In this document: piece after piece, positions 1 to 10,900 of the stretch
Numbering within the stretch: the first letter of the stretch is position 1
How the letters are laid out: every line of letters starts with the position of its first letter
Assembly (NCBI GenBank): GCA_964030475.1
Contig: CAXIPT010000009.1
Coordinates: forward strand, 3,955,767 to 4,019,766
DNA: 64,000 bases
From: Tethya wilhelma
Taxonomy: Eukaryota > Porifera > Demospongiae > Tethyida > Tethyidae
Reading direction: 5' to 3'
The notes under the pieces: generated by a model
What the model was told of the DNA's origin: nothing
Databases searched by the model: none
The model's input: only the letters and a program-made list of their open reading frames with translations
Position numbers and translations under genes: made by a program

Positions 1-173
1 TGAAATTATTAGACATATCATCACTTGCATAATTATATGTACCTGGGTGGAAATGAGAGTGGAAATNGGGGGGATTTTAACCTCAACATAAGGCATATTT
101 GTCACATGTAAAACTTCTGTCAACATCCCCAGGAAGCAAGAAGTCAATTAAGTTTGATCGTTCTACAATCAAT

Positions 174-419
174 TTATCTGAAATCCGGCCTGTTATCCCT
201 ATCAAAAATTTCATAGTTAATTGCTTCTAGTTGCTCCAAACCTGAGCCTAAAACTAGCTTGAAGTGTTTTCGGAGAGTTTCCCGATCAGGCCACTTAATC
301 AAGAATGATAACTTGGTATCCATAATATCTAACACATTGTGAAAAGTGCGTGATATAGTTGTCTGATGCACATCAAATTGATGAGCAATGAATACGTATT
401 CGTCAGACAGATGGGACAA
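174..419 (-). pseudogene. PIF/Harbinger-type transposase fragment (helix-turn-helix region)
   Basis: An open segment of about 81 residues resembles the helix-turn-helix part of DDE-superfamily (Harbinger/HTH_Tnp_4-like) transposases. A 'FDVHQTTISRTFHNVL' helix-turn-helix is followed by 'LIKWPDRETLRKHF' and an 'NYEIFDR' stretch where intact relatives enter the DDE nuclease. The similarity is from memory of the family pattern. No nuclease domain follows in frame, so this is an isolated remnant. The nearby gypsy and hAT debris fits a decayed-transposon setting. Confidence 0.5.
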
Positions 420-798
420 ATTCTTATAAAGAAGATAACTATTTTTTGAAAGATAGATAATTTACCATTGTAAGAAGGAGAAAAGCATTAGGTTATCAAT
501 TTAAAGTCATCACAGCCCTAAACACAATTCAGTTAGGCAAACCTGTGTACATTTTCACTGTCTCATGTTTTTCAAAGACCTCAGCAGGGTTCTGCTCATA
601 GTGGTCGGTTTTGGTCGACAAACGACCACTTCTCCACTCTAAACGACCAGTATTTACTCTCACCGACCACTTTTTATCTGCTAAAGGAGCATGGAATGTC
701 TGGAGTCATCGTTGAACACTACTAGCGTACTGCAGCCTGTTTTGGTGTGCTTTAATTAGAATAATCACTCTACTCATGCTCAGAAAATTTTACTTGCC
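420..798. other. Intergenic, no gene seen
   Basis: No coding signal was found. At 600-675 the bases 'gtggtcggttttggtcg' and 'gaccactttt' form an imperfect inverted pair. The same 'ggtcggtttt' motif recurs in the palindrome at 30938-30993, so this is probably a fragment of a related repeat. Confidence 0.4.
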
Positions 799-2525
799 AT
801 GTGTTCAGTCTCAATGTACATGATTGCTACCATGTCACAGTCTCTACTTGGGAAAGAGCAAGATCTAGAGGAGGATGTAACAACATCAAAGCACATAAGA
901 TCTGAGGCTGGTGGAACAGAAAGTGAAACAGGGACAAGTGTTGTCGAACTTGAGACAGATCATGCTGAGTTCCAAGAGTCAGTACTACTACAAGTACTGA
1001 TACGTCTTCATCTAGAAGCTCAATCCACAAGCAAGCAAGCTTTTTTGTAGGAAAAAGTGGCTGCGATATGTGGAGGGGCAAGGAATGTTTTGTGAATTGT
1101 GCAAAAAGTACAAAAAGACTTCCTTTGGACATGATATTTGGAGCACTACTCCCAGTTCAAGGCTACTCATGAGCCGCTCATCAAGATGCTCTCAAATTGG
1201 AACTTACCTGCCAGCAATCACAGGACATTGTTTTTATAGTCAGCCCTCCTATTCCTAGAAAGGGAATTTATCAGGCATTTACTTGTTTGTATTTTCTAGC
1301 CAAACAAAGAATTCCCCACACCACAAACTATGGGCCACTGTTGGACCTTCTCGAAACACTTAGTCTCACAAGGATAACAAAAAATGCTACATATACTAGT
1401 GACAATACAGGAAGCAATACAGGAAATGATGAACATTCTCCCTGAATTTATTGAGCAAAATGTCATTACTCAAGTAAGAGAGTCAGACTATATGCTCAAT
1501 GAAACAACCAACTGTACTGTTACTGAGCTCGTTACATCGAAAAAAGTACTGGTAACTTGAAGTGTTGTTATCTCAAAACAATTGATGTGCTAAAGCCACA
1601 GGTTGAGTCTGTACGTGAAGATGACTTAGATACTTATGTTAGAGTAAGCGCCAATACGAGAGTAGAAGAATTATTTTCTGGGTCCCAGGTTGACCCTATT
1701 AAAGTAAGAGGTATTGGTACTGATGGTATCTACAATGATAGGGTGTCAGAATGGTGTTGTATCACGTCTGAAGCAAAAATCACCCACTGCAATTGAACAG
1801 GGTTCATTGTTCAGCTTATCGCCTTAACTTGGCTTCTTCACAAGCTGGAGATGCAGTTCCTTATGTCAAGAAATTCAGCAACATTTTACATCATTTTTTT
1901 GACAACAGTACTCTCAGAATGGCTGGTCTACAGGCAGTGCAGGCTCTTATCATGAGAAAGGGAAGCTGCTAGTACCATGTACAACTAGGTGGCTAAGTAC
2001 CGAAAGAAGCATTAATCGATTGAAGTCTTGCTTTGTCTCAGTTGTCCTCAGTCTACAACGAGAATCAGAAGAAAGATCTGATGCCAAGGCCTTAGGATTG
2101 ATGGACTGGTTACTGAGTATCGATTTATTTGTACTCTGTTGTTGCTATGTGATGCTGTGCCACATGTCACTCATCTCTCCAAATGCTTTCAACTGACAAT
2201 AGCATCATACCTCAGGTGCTTGCTTCTACCATGTTTCTTGCAACAATTAAAATCTTTTGCCAGTACTAATCTCAAGAACCTAACTTCTTTTTTGAATGAG
2301 CTTTCTGCAGCAGGAATATCTGTGTCAAAAAACCTAATCTGGGAGAAGACTATTTTCAGAAAAGTATTCGAGAGGCTTACCTAGATTCTCTGGTTTCAAA
2401 TCTTGAGAAACGATTTGATGACAAACATGTAATTGTAGCTTTCGATATTTTCAACCCCACCTGCTTGCCTGAAAGAGAAGATGATGTGCCAGCATACCTC
2501 GAGTATGGAGTCAATGCATAGCTCT
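799..2525 (+). pseudogene. Decayed hAT transposase (ZNF862-like), copy 1
   Basis: Open pieces in at least three plus frames follow the order of a hAT transposase of the ZNF862/C17orf113-like type. First comes a zinc-finger-like 'WLRYVEGQGMFCELCKKY' with a 'WSTTPSSRL' motif near 1065-1175. Then a 'YFLAKQRIPHTTNYGPLLDL' block lies at 1290-1350, a 'GTDG' block near 1710, a 'FDNSTLRMAGLQAVQALI' block at 1900-1960, 'CTTRWLS' near 1980, and a 'FDIFNP' block near 2445. The same blocks occur in the second copy at 44169-46102, so the two are members of one family. Many frameshifts and stops interrupt this copy, and the C-terminal dimerisation domain was not found. It is a dead copy. Confidence 0.75.
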
Positions 2526-3481
2526 CAAGTGACCCGCATTTACCNATACAAAATAGTTGTCCTTAATTATGATCTGATGGTAAATTTACATCTCTCAGAG
2601 ACATGCCGAGGCAAACCTTGGTCCCTTTGACTAACACTTCAATTTCCTGTGGGCTGAAAATAGTATGCCTGTATTATTTGTTCAGAGCAAATGTAAATTT
2701 CAAGCTCACAGGTGACTTAATTCCATGGTTTTCATTTGTTAATATTGACCCACCTAGCTGACTGATACCATCATGTTTCTTAATTGTTGGACATGAGCCA
2801 ACTTCCGTCTAGAGCATTGCTGAGGTTGAATGGTGTTAGCACCTCACACGTGCCAGCTGCTCATAGCAAACTAACATTCTCTAAAGAAACATAGTGGCAG
2901 TGCAACTTTGAAAGACCCTCCAATGGGAGGTTGTTTGATCGCTCAATAATTTATAATTACCGTACTCTAGGAATGCGTACTGATCATAGCATTGGTAGCT
3001 GCAGTTCATGTATAAACATACATTGTATATATTTATGCACAAGATATGGATAAATTGCTTGAATAATCAATGCTTAAAACAATTATGAGAGTGCATGCAA
3101 CTCCCTTAAGCCTCAAATAAATTAACCACACAGATCTTATATTGTGAGAAAGAAAAATGACTACAAATATTACACTGAAACAGAATACAAACAAGACATA
3201 AAAAAATGTCAGAATTAAGACAATGCTGCCAAACAGGACAACAATAATTTAGTATTTAAAATAATTTATAACTAACCACAAGACCTTGACATGAAACAAG
3301 TAGAACTTAGTAACAAGGTTGGACAAAAGTATTGTCTACAAACATTTCACTGTCAGCAGCTTGGCACAATACAATGTTGTTTTAGTTTTGCGTGCAGCGA
3401 TACGTATACATACAAATTTTTAAGTGATGACAATTTTCTCTAAACATAACAGTACAAGTGTGTGTTGAAAGTGTCATACAC
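2526..3481. other. Intergenic / 3' flank of the large minus-strand gene
   Basis: No gene was recognised. The right end must include the 3' untranslated region of the membrane-protein gene that ends at 3482 on the minus strand. No clear AATAAA signal was found on the minus strand here, so the polyadenylation site is unknown. Confidence 0.4.
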
Positions 3482-4968
3482 TTACAAGTCAGCTACTTCA
3501 ATGAAGTCGTTAATTTCAGTCTCCCTCTCCATTCCAAACCTGTCACTGTCTCTGATGTAAGGATCAAGACGGATATCAGAGAATTTCGAGGATCTAGGTT
3601 CCAGTTCAATGTTGGCAATTCCTTTTTGCTGTTCTGCTTTGTCAGATATCTCCTTCATTGATTTGCTGATCTGTTTGCCTAACAAATTGTTTTCATCTGA
3701 GGTTTGTTTGGGCACCAGTGAAGCTGAAGATGGTTCTGTGTTAGTGGTTGACTCATTCTCTACTATTAAAGTTACTTTTCTCTCTTGTTTACCAGTTGCT
3801 TCCTCCATATTTTCTACTTGTTTTTGAGTTGGTGGGTCCACCACACTGTACGTAACCACAGGACGAAGAACACGGATGATTTCAAGATCAGTGGATTCTG
3901 GTTTGGTGAGTCGTAGCTTCATTTTGAGGATGAAGGAGTCGAGTTTGGTTCTTGTTTTCCTTGGAAGTACAAAGGCGTACGTATGATAGGTCAAGATGGC
4001 AAGGAAGGTGATGAAAGCAATGCTGGTTGAAGTGTAGGCTAGAGACTCTTGATTTCCAGCACCACCTCCTCTGAGGTAGAGAGAACCCGAAGAAAACAAC
4101 ATGAGGTTGCAAATAAATGATATTTCGAGTGCATCCAATGGCCAAGATTTGTAGATTCTCCCTGGTAGTAAAATTTTTAGTATCAAGAGAAAAACTAGTG
4201 TGGTATTGATTGCGAAAAGGTTATTTCCAGGATCCTCACTGACATTAAGTGCAGCCACAACATACAAGATGGCACGAATCGAAAGCAGTAATCCAGTCCA
4301 GTAGCGATGTTTAATATTATAAGGAGCAAGATAAGCATCCATGAAAGGATAAAACCGTGCATTTTTGAGTAGTTTTACCATCCTATTTGGGCAACGCAGA
4401 AGCCACTGATAAAAGAAAAGGAAAGAGGTGTATACAATGCCCACCAGGAGAATAAGAAGAGCTACTAAAAACAGATGAATGTGTTTCCCTTTTAAGAACT
4501 GTACATTTGCATCAATCAGCCACACTATCTCTTGTGAACCATCAGGATACTCCAGTGTTGCTGAAGAGAATGCAGCTATGATGACACAAAGGCTTTTGGT
4601 ATAAGAGAGTAGAATGAGAGTAGCTAGTGTTGCCACTGGATTTGTTCCAGTAATGAGTCTAGCAATTCTTGTAGAGTATTCACAACCAATGATCACCATG
4701 GTAACCAAGAATGTGATGTAGATTGGGAAAGCAAGCTGTAGCCATTCTTTGACATAGCCATCCATTCCATCAAAGAAGCAGGTCACAAAACCAAAGTCTA
4801 GATTGAGCCATGAAATGAAGATGGTGAAGAAATTAGGAGATTGAAATGGAAAGAAAGTGGCACGGTTTGTTGTGAGGATGTTGGCATAGAATATGAGTCC
4901 GTTGATTGTTCCAACAGCTACAGTCAAATTGAAAATTAGAAGAAAAGCAACTATTGCTACAGAGGCAC
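3482..4968 (-). CDS. Terminal exon: multi-pass membrane module plus cytoplasmic tail
   Basis: The exon follows an acceptor ending 'gacacag' and runs about 495 codons to a stop. The first 320 residues are strongly hydrophobic with roughly seven to eight candidate membrane spans. Recognisable blocks are '[18 protein letters not shown]', '[19 protein letters not shown]', '[18 protein letters not shown]' and '[19 protein letters not shown]'. From memory, this block pattern occurs at the C-terminus of many large sponge modular proteins. I know no assigned function, and it is not a classic rhodopsin or adhesion GPCR. The last 130 residues are charged and Ser/Thr/Glu-rich, which fits a cytoplasmic tail. 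Some gene models would start this frame at an internal TTG (4927), but reading continues upstream to the splice acceptor. Confidence 0.8.
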
Positions 4969-7900
4969 CTGTGTCATGAACATTATGAGTTAGCTCATAA
5001 AATTATATTTTAAAGCTAGACACCATAATTAGTCTGCTGTTTTTTGAATGCTCAAAACTACAAGAAATTTGGTTTTATGTGATGTAAGTACAGGAGTGAC
5101 ACTATGCCAGAATTCTGTCCTGGGCGACATACACAGAAAGTCTATATAGGGTCCATGCATGCTAGACCCTTTCGCATGCAATATAAAAATGCATGTTGTT
5201 AAGATTCTGGACAAGCAGGGGCAGATCTAGGATTCTGAAATTACTTGGGTTGAAAAAAATGTACCAATGTACCAATGTACCAATGTACCAATGTACCAAT
5301 GTACCAATGTACCAATGTACCAATGTACCAATGTACCAACGTACCAATGTACCAATGTACCAATGTACCAATACATGTACCAATGTACCAATGTACCAAT
5401 GTACCAATTTACCAATGTACCAATGTACCAATGTAGTCTGCCATAATTTGAAGAACTTTAGTTTTATGTGATGTAAGTACAGGAGTGACACAATACCAGA
5501 AATCTGTCCCTGGTGCAATGCACAGAAAGTCTATTGGGTCCATGCATGCTAGACTCTTTTGCGTGACTATAAAATACATGCCTGTAAGATTCTGGACAAG
5601 CAGGGGCAGATCTAGGATTCTGAAATTATTTGGGTTGTAAAAAATGTACCAACATTTTTTAGGAAACCATGCCCATCACATTACCCTCAAACTAGTGATG
5701 ATTTCTCAGTGAAGTAAGTATTCTACGTAGTCATACATCCAGGCATGTCCGCAGGCCTTGACTCAAAGACTGACAAATATTTGTCATGCCTGTAGCCATG
5801 CAGTTGCAGTCTTCATTCAGAGAACCAATGTATATACTTCACTGCAGTTTGTTATGTAATGCAGAGTCAAAACAGGTACTAGAAAACTAATTAGTCTGCT
5901 AAAGTAATTAAAACTGATCATTGTGCTAATGCTGGATTCAATGGACTGTTCCAGTAAAGTATATTTCGTGATTCATGGCAAAACAACCTAATACATCGTT
6001 AACTGATAATAATTATTTCATCCACCGAAATAAACAAAATACTCTTTTTAATAACAGCCAGGCACTTACATTCGAATGGAGTGTCTCGATCAAGCTGACA
6101 GCTAAATGATGAAACTTCTCCAACTCCAGCAAATTCAAAAGTAACCTTATCCTCTAAAACAGTGATCCCATTATTGATTAGGTGAACTGTACAATAGTCA
6201 GGATCCGTGACTATCTCAAAATTCCTCCTCAAGATTGCCCTGTCTTCCTTAGTGTTACTGGCTTGAACTCGAATGAAGTATCTACCAGGACTAAGGTCAG
6301 AGTACACAACACTACCAGACGAACCTATCAACAAATAAAGTCACGATAAATATGAAACTATACATGTACACAATTGCTTGAATTATTGATGATTTACAAT
6401 CTTGTTGTTGACCCCGTCCTAGTTGACATGTGACCTTTGAAGCTGGTCTGGTAAGGATAAAGTCAACTTCCACACTGTTATCACGAACTCTGGGACTGTT
6501 GCCAACCAACTTAATACCAAGTTTGGGTAATGTTGGACGCACTAAAATGAAAATTGAGAATCTTATAAGCACATCCAATCATGAACATACATTTAAAATT
6601 AACAATAGGAGATGGTTCTTTTAGACTGATAGTAAAAAAAGAATTAATATACGGGCTAAAATTTATCAATTATACTTTTACTCATTGTAATGATGCAATA
6701 CTAAAGTTATAATTTCCTAGATTGAAGGTACTATAGGCTTGACAAAAAGCTTACTAATGCTGAAATTCTAGCATAAGACTTAGTGTGTCTGTGTAAAAAT
6801 TTATTGAACCAAAAATTATTTAGGCAACGTGCAATTGTGAAATTTCTTGCAAAGAGGAAACTCACATTCAGCTTGAATGTCTTTATCTTCCACTCCAAGT
6901 AAAAAGTGGACTGTTTCTTGTACTTTAAAACCAGCAACATCTCTTGTAGTGAGTACCACAGTATGATTTTCAGATGAGAACGATGTCTTTTCATTGATCA
7001 GTAAGGGCAATTTACCTGTACAATTGTCAAATACAGTGCTCATTCATGCTACTAAAGAGCACCTAAGATAAAGAGCTCTAGCACAAGCTCCACTGATACT
7101 TCTCAGACTATTAGACATCGATACAATCAAGGCAATATCATATTGTACCAGCCTTGGCTCAAGTAAAAGTGTTGACACAATATCATGCATGATTATGCTA
7201 TTACATGAACTGGTTACTATGGAAAACAAAGTTTTCAATCTATCTGGGTCTAAAACAAGTCTCAAATTAAAGGAACTGTGTCACTATATAAGCGGTGTTT
7301 TGTTACTAAAAATAAAATGTGTGACATTTTATGATGTTCTATGACCGTTTGTGACATTTTTTGTTTTGTTTCTTGCGCGATCTGGGTACCACGCCCGGGT
7401 ATTAGCCCCGTGTATGTACGTATATTGCGCATTTGTCAACAAAAAATGTCACAAAACGTCACGCATTTTATTTTTGGTAACAAAACAGTGCTTATATAGT
7501 GACACAGTTCCTTTAAGGTTACGGGCTACCGTTTGCTCATGAATATGATAATGAGCATGCGGTGTTATTTTAGTGTGGAGCAAACCGCAACTTTTGCAAA
7601 ACCATTGGCATGATTTTTTGGCGTTAGTTTTTTTCCAAAGTATTCCGCGTGTGACCGTATAAAGTTGCTCTTTTAACGGGATTGTATAATTATGTGGGCA
7701 GGGCCAGATCTAAAAAGAAATTTGACAGCATGTTCAACAACAGAGAAACGACAGCTTTTGTCTTCGCTTCTGCTACAGAATCACAACAAGAAGTAAGTCT
7801 GAGCTACATTTTTTTCAAACTATAAAAAAGAGAAGCCAACCGAATAGATCTGGCCCTGCAGACAGTTGGAAATAAGCGTCTAACGCTTCCATACTCTATC

Positions 7901-10900
7901 TAGAACGTTGCCTCTTAAAATAAACTGATGCCAAAATTTTTTGGCTACTCTTTCTGTTGGTATCTCTGAGCGTAGTAAGCCTGCTGAGGTTGTCTTTTCG
8001 CTGTTTAGGCCTTAAACTTAAAAAGAATAACTGTCTAAGCTGTTGTTTAAACTTTGGCAGGGAATTGCTGCAGTAATTAATTTGCCAAAAAGAAACTTTT
8101 TATTCTTGCTCATTAAATATTCATAACAAAATGTACCCCGTAACCTTAATACTTGGTGCCTATAACAATTAATTTTTCCAATAAAGAAATTGTTGCCCAC
8201 TGTGTCAAATTTTGTGCACACCCAACAATTGCCGATGGTACACTATAAGGTGTTAGGAGGGAATATTAAAATAAGAACTTTTTGTAGGAAAGATAACAGC
8301 AGATGCTATGATTTTTCTTACATTCATGTGTAGGTCCACCATCAAATGAACACAAAGTCTGAACAGATGGTCGATTACTTTGACAGTCAATCTCAACTTG
8401 AGTGGTGGAGCCACTCACATCACAGTCAAAGAGTAATGGATCAACTGTGAATAACAATAATACAATATTAGCGTAATACTATATGTAGGAACTGAATTGT
8501 TAATACCAAAGCAATCATTGCTAGAAGTTGATCCTGTGAATGAAGTCTGGTAGAAGTCAGGACAGGATTTGCAAGCAACACTAGCAACTTCATCCTCATA
8601 TGTGTTCACTGGACAAGGTCGACACACTGGATACCTTTCCTTAATGCCTTCTCCACGAAACACTCTTTCTGATACTGTTGTTGTCTGGAAAGTCCCTTGA
8701 GCACAGCCAACTACATAAGTATACAAGATTTTACATGATGTAGGCCTACAATATGCTTAATACTATGCTCAGTTTAAACTCATCAACTGGGACAATGGAA
8801 CATACCACAAAGGAGAAAGCTGGAGTGAAGTTTCTGTCCTGGTGGACAGCGATAGGTAGCAGTTCCAAACGTAAGTGAGCTTGTATCAGGGCTAATAGAT
8901 TTTTTACCACAGTTGAATATGACATCACCCATTTGAAATACAGATCTCAAAGTAGAAACAGCAGAGAACATGGCGATTCTAGAGGGAAGAGCAATGTTCT
9001 GGATATCGATAACCTCCATAGACAATGTTGACCCAGAAGTAACATTCTCGCTGATGATAGTAAAGGATACAGTTGAAGTAGTACCTTGTGGAGTCACTTG
9101 AAGCTCTATGACTGAGGCAGAGTCCAGATTGATTTTCTCTTGCAAGAATATATGGACACCTTCTTCTAGAGCAGAAGAAGAGCACCCTTCATTGGGCACT
9201 TGAAACTCCACTCTGGTACCAAGCTGGCTGACAGTGACTGGTAGTATTGTAAGGTATGCTGGTGATGCTCTGATGAAGCCATGATAGTTGGCAGCTTCAC
9301 ATGTATACCAGCCTTCATTCTCCTTAAATGCTGGCACTGTGATTTCATTGAACTCCTCTCCTCTTATCTCCATCCATTGATCATCCTCTGTTGGTCTGAA
9401 GTACCACTTCCATCCAGGGTACGGGAATGAGCTAGCATTGCAAGCAAACCATGCTCCATTTTCATCACCTTCATAAGTTGCAACAGGACTCAGTTCCAAG
9501 AAAAATCGAGGCAGCTCATAGACCAGAACAGAACTGTTAGTAGACTCATCCACACCAACAGCATTTGATACATGACACTTGTAACTGCCTATGTCTGATA
9601 TTTGTAGTTGTTCTATCACCAAGACACTGCTATCTGAGTTAGGAATGGGTATTCCATCTTTACGCCAGTTATAGGTGATAGGAAGGGAGGACTCTGCAGA
9701 ACAGTTGAGTATCAAGTCACTTCCTAGAGAGAGGTTCACTTGAAGAGGTAAACTGTTAGTGATTACAGGTGGTTTGCTACACCAGTAGGAAGATAAGATT
9801 TCATCATTTGCAAGGGTCAAGTAATTGAACAGAATACTTACAGCTCTAGCAATAGTAAGGTTGGTGGATGTTGCAAGTTTCAGTACATTTCCACTTATTT
9901 GCTTCAGTTCATACTCAAGATTGTTTGCTTTGATTAGATTGCTGTCTAGATCTTTAGTAAGCTGATTCAAAACATCAATAGTGACTTCAAGGCAGTCGGC
10001 AAACCCAGTACAAGCATAACCAGCTGCAGACTTGGTCTTATCATGAAGCTGTTCCATCGACGCCTGCCATTCTGTGAAGCTGATATCACCGATCGATTCT
10101 GAAGCATTTCTTCCCAACTCAATCAAAGTGTTAATATAGTCCAAGTATTCTACAGGAAGTTCTGAATTTCTGTCCTCCTCAGTAGCAGTCACATTGAAAA
10201 AGCTTTCCAGAATATCAAATTTGATGAATGAAGCTGTGTCATTAGAAGTCATATTCATTTCATTCATTAAGTTCATGTTGAAATCCATTATTTTTGTCCT
10301 CGCATCTTCAATGCTTTCATGAATAGAATCAAGCTGAGTACATAATACACAAAGATAATCTTGGATATTACGTAGAGCAATACAGTTTTCAGCAAACTCA
10401 ATCTCAATTGTGCTGCGTTTTTTAGCTAGATGGTTAGACTGAGCATCAACTTGTCTTTTCATTAAATGTAAAGATCGCTTGGTGATGCCAGATTTTGTAC
10501 CATTTAAAAATTCGTTTAAAATATCTTTAGCTACTTGTCTGAGGTTTAGCAAAACAGAAGTAGAAAGATCAAATACTACAGATGTTTTAAATCTTTTGTT
10601 GTTGGATGACCCAAAATCATAGGTGAAAATAAGTGGTACTTGGTCTTGTACTTCAGTAGCAAGAGTGATTTGGAAAACTGCACTTTCTAAATTAAAAGAA
10701 ATCTTTGTTTCTTCGCTACTTCCACTTGTTATTTGCTCAACTAATGTAGTTTCCTTCTCGTATTCTAACTGCAATCTCCTCAGGTTTTCCAACCTGACTT
10801 CTCTTGCCACTATTGCTCGCTTGTATGCAGGGACAATCTGATCTCTCATTTGCTGAGCATTTTGTCTTAAAGCATTTGCTATGGACAAATTTGCTACAGC

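Larger units (their letters stand above)
5817..6832. repeat. Left arm of a 1,016-bp inverted duplication
   Basis: This segment is the reverse complement of 37395-38410 over 1,016 bases. By eye only one mismatch was found, at 6725 (a here, where the complement of the other copy gives g). It contains two exons of the large gene (6070-6324 and 6398-6541) with their introns. The left boundary lies just inside repeat-like sequence. The right boundary falls inside the intron between 6541 and 6866. Confidence 0.95.

Noticed and set aside
3888..4145. Minus-strand frame inside the terminal membrane exon
   Set aside because: It lies in another frame of the clearly coding membrane module, with no domain of its own.
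5260..5434. CRISPR-like regular repeat
   Set aside because: The units are contiguous octamers without spacers, in animal DNA. It is a minisatellite.
5162..5518. Open frames on both strands over the tgtaccaa tract (MYQCTNVP / VHWYIGTL repeats)
   Set aside because: The frames exist only because an 8-bp unit without stops is repeated, and both strands are open equally. There is no start context or domain.
6430..6624. Plus-strand frame opposite the HYR-like exon (also 37603-37797 minus)
   Set aside because: It is the antisense shadow of a coding exon, duplicated with the inverted segment.
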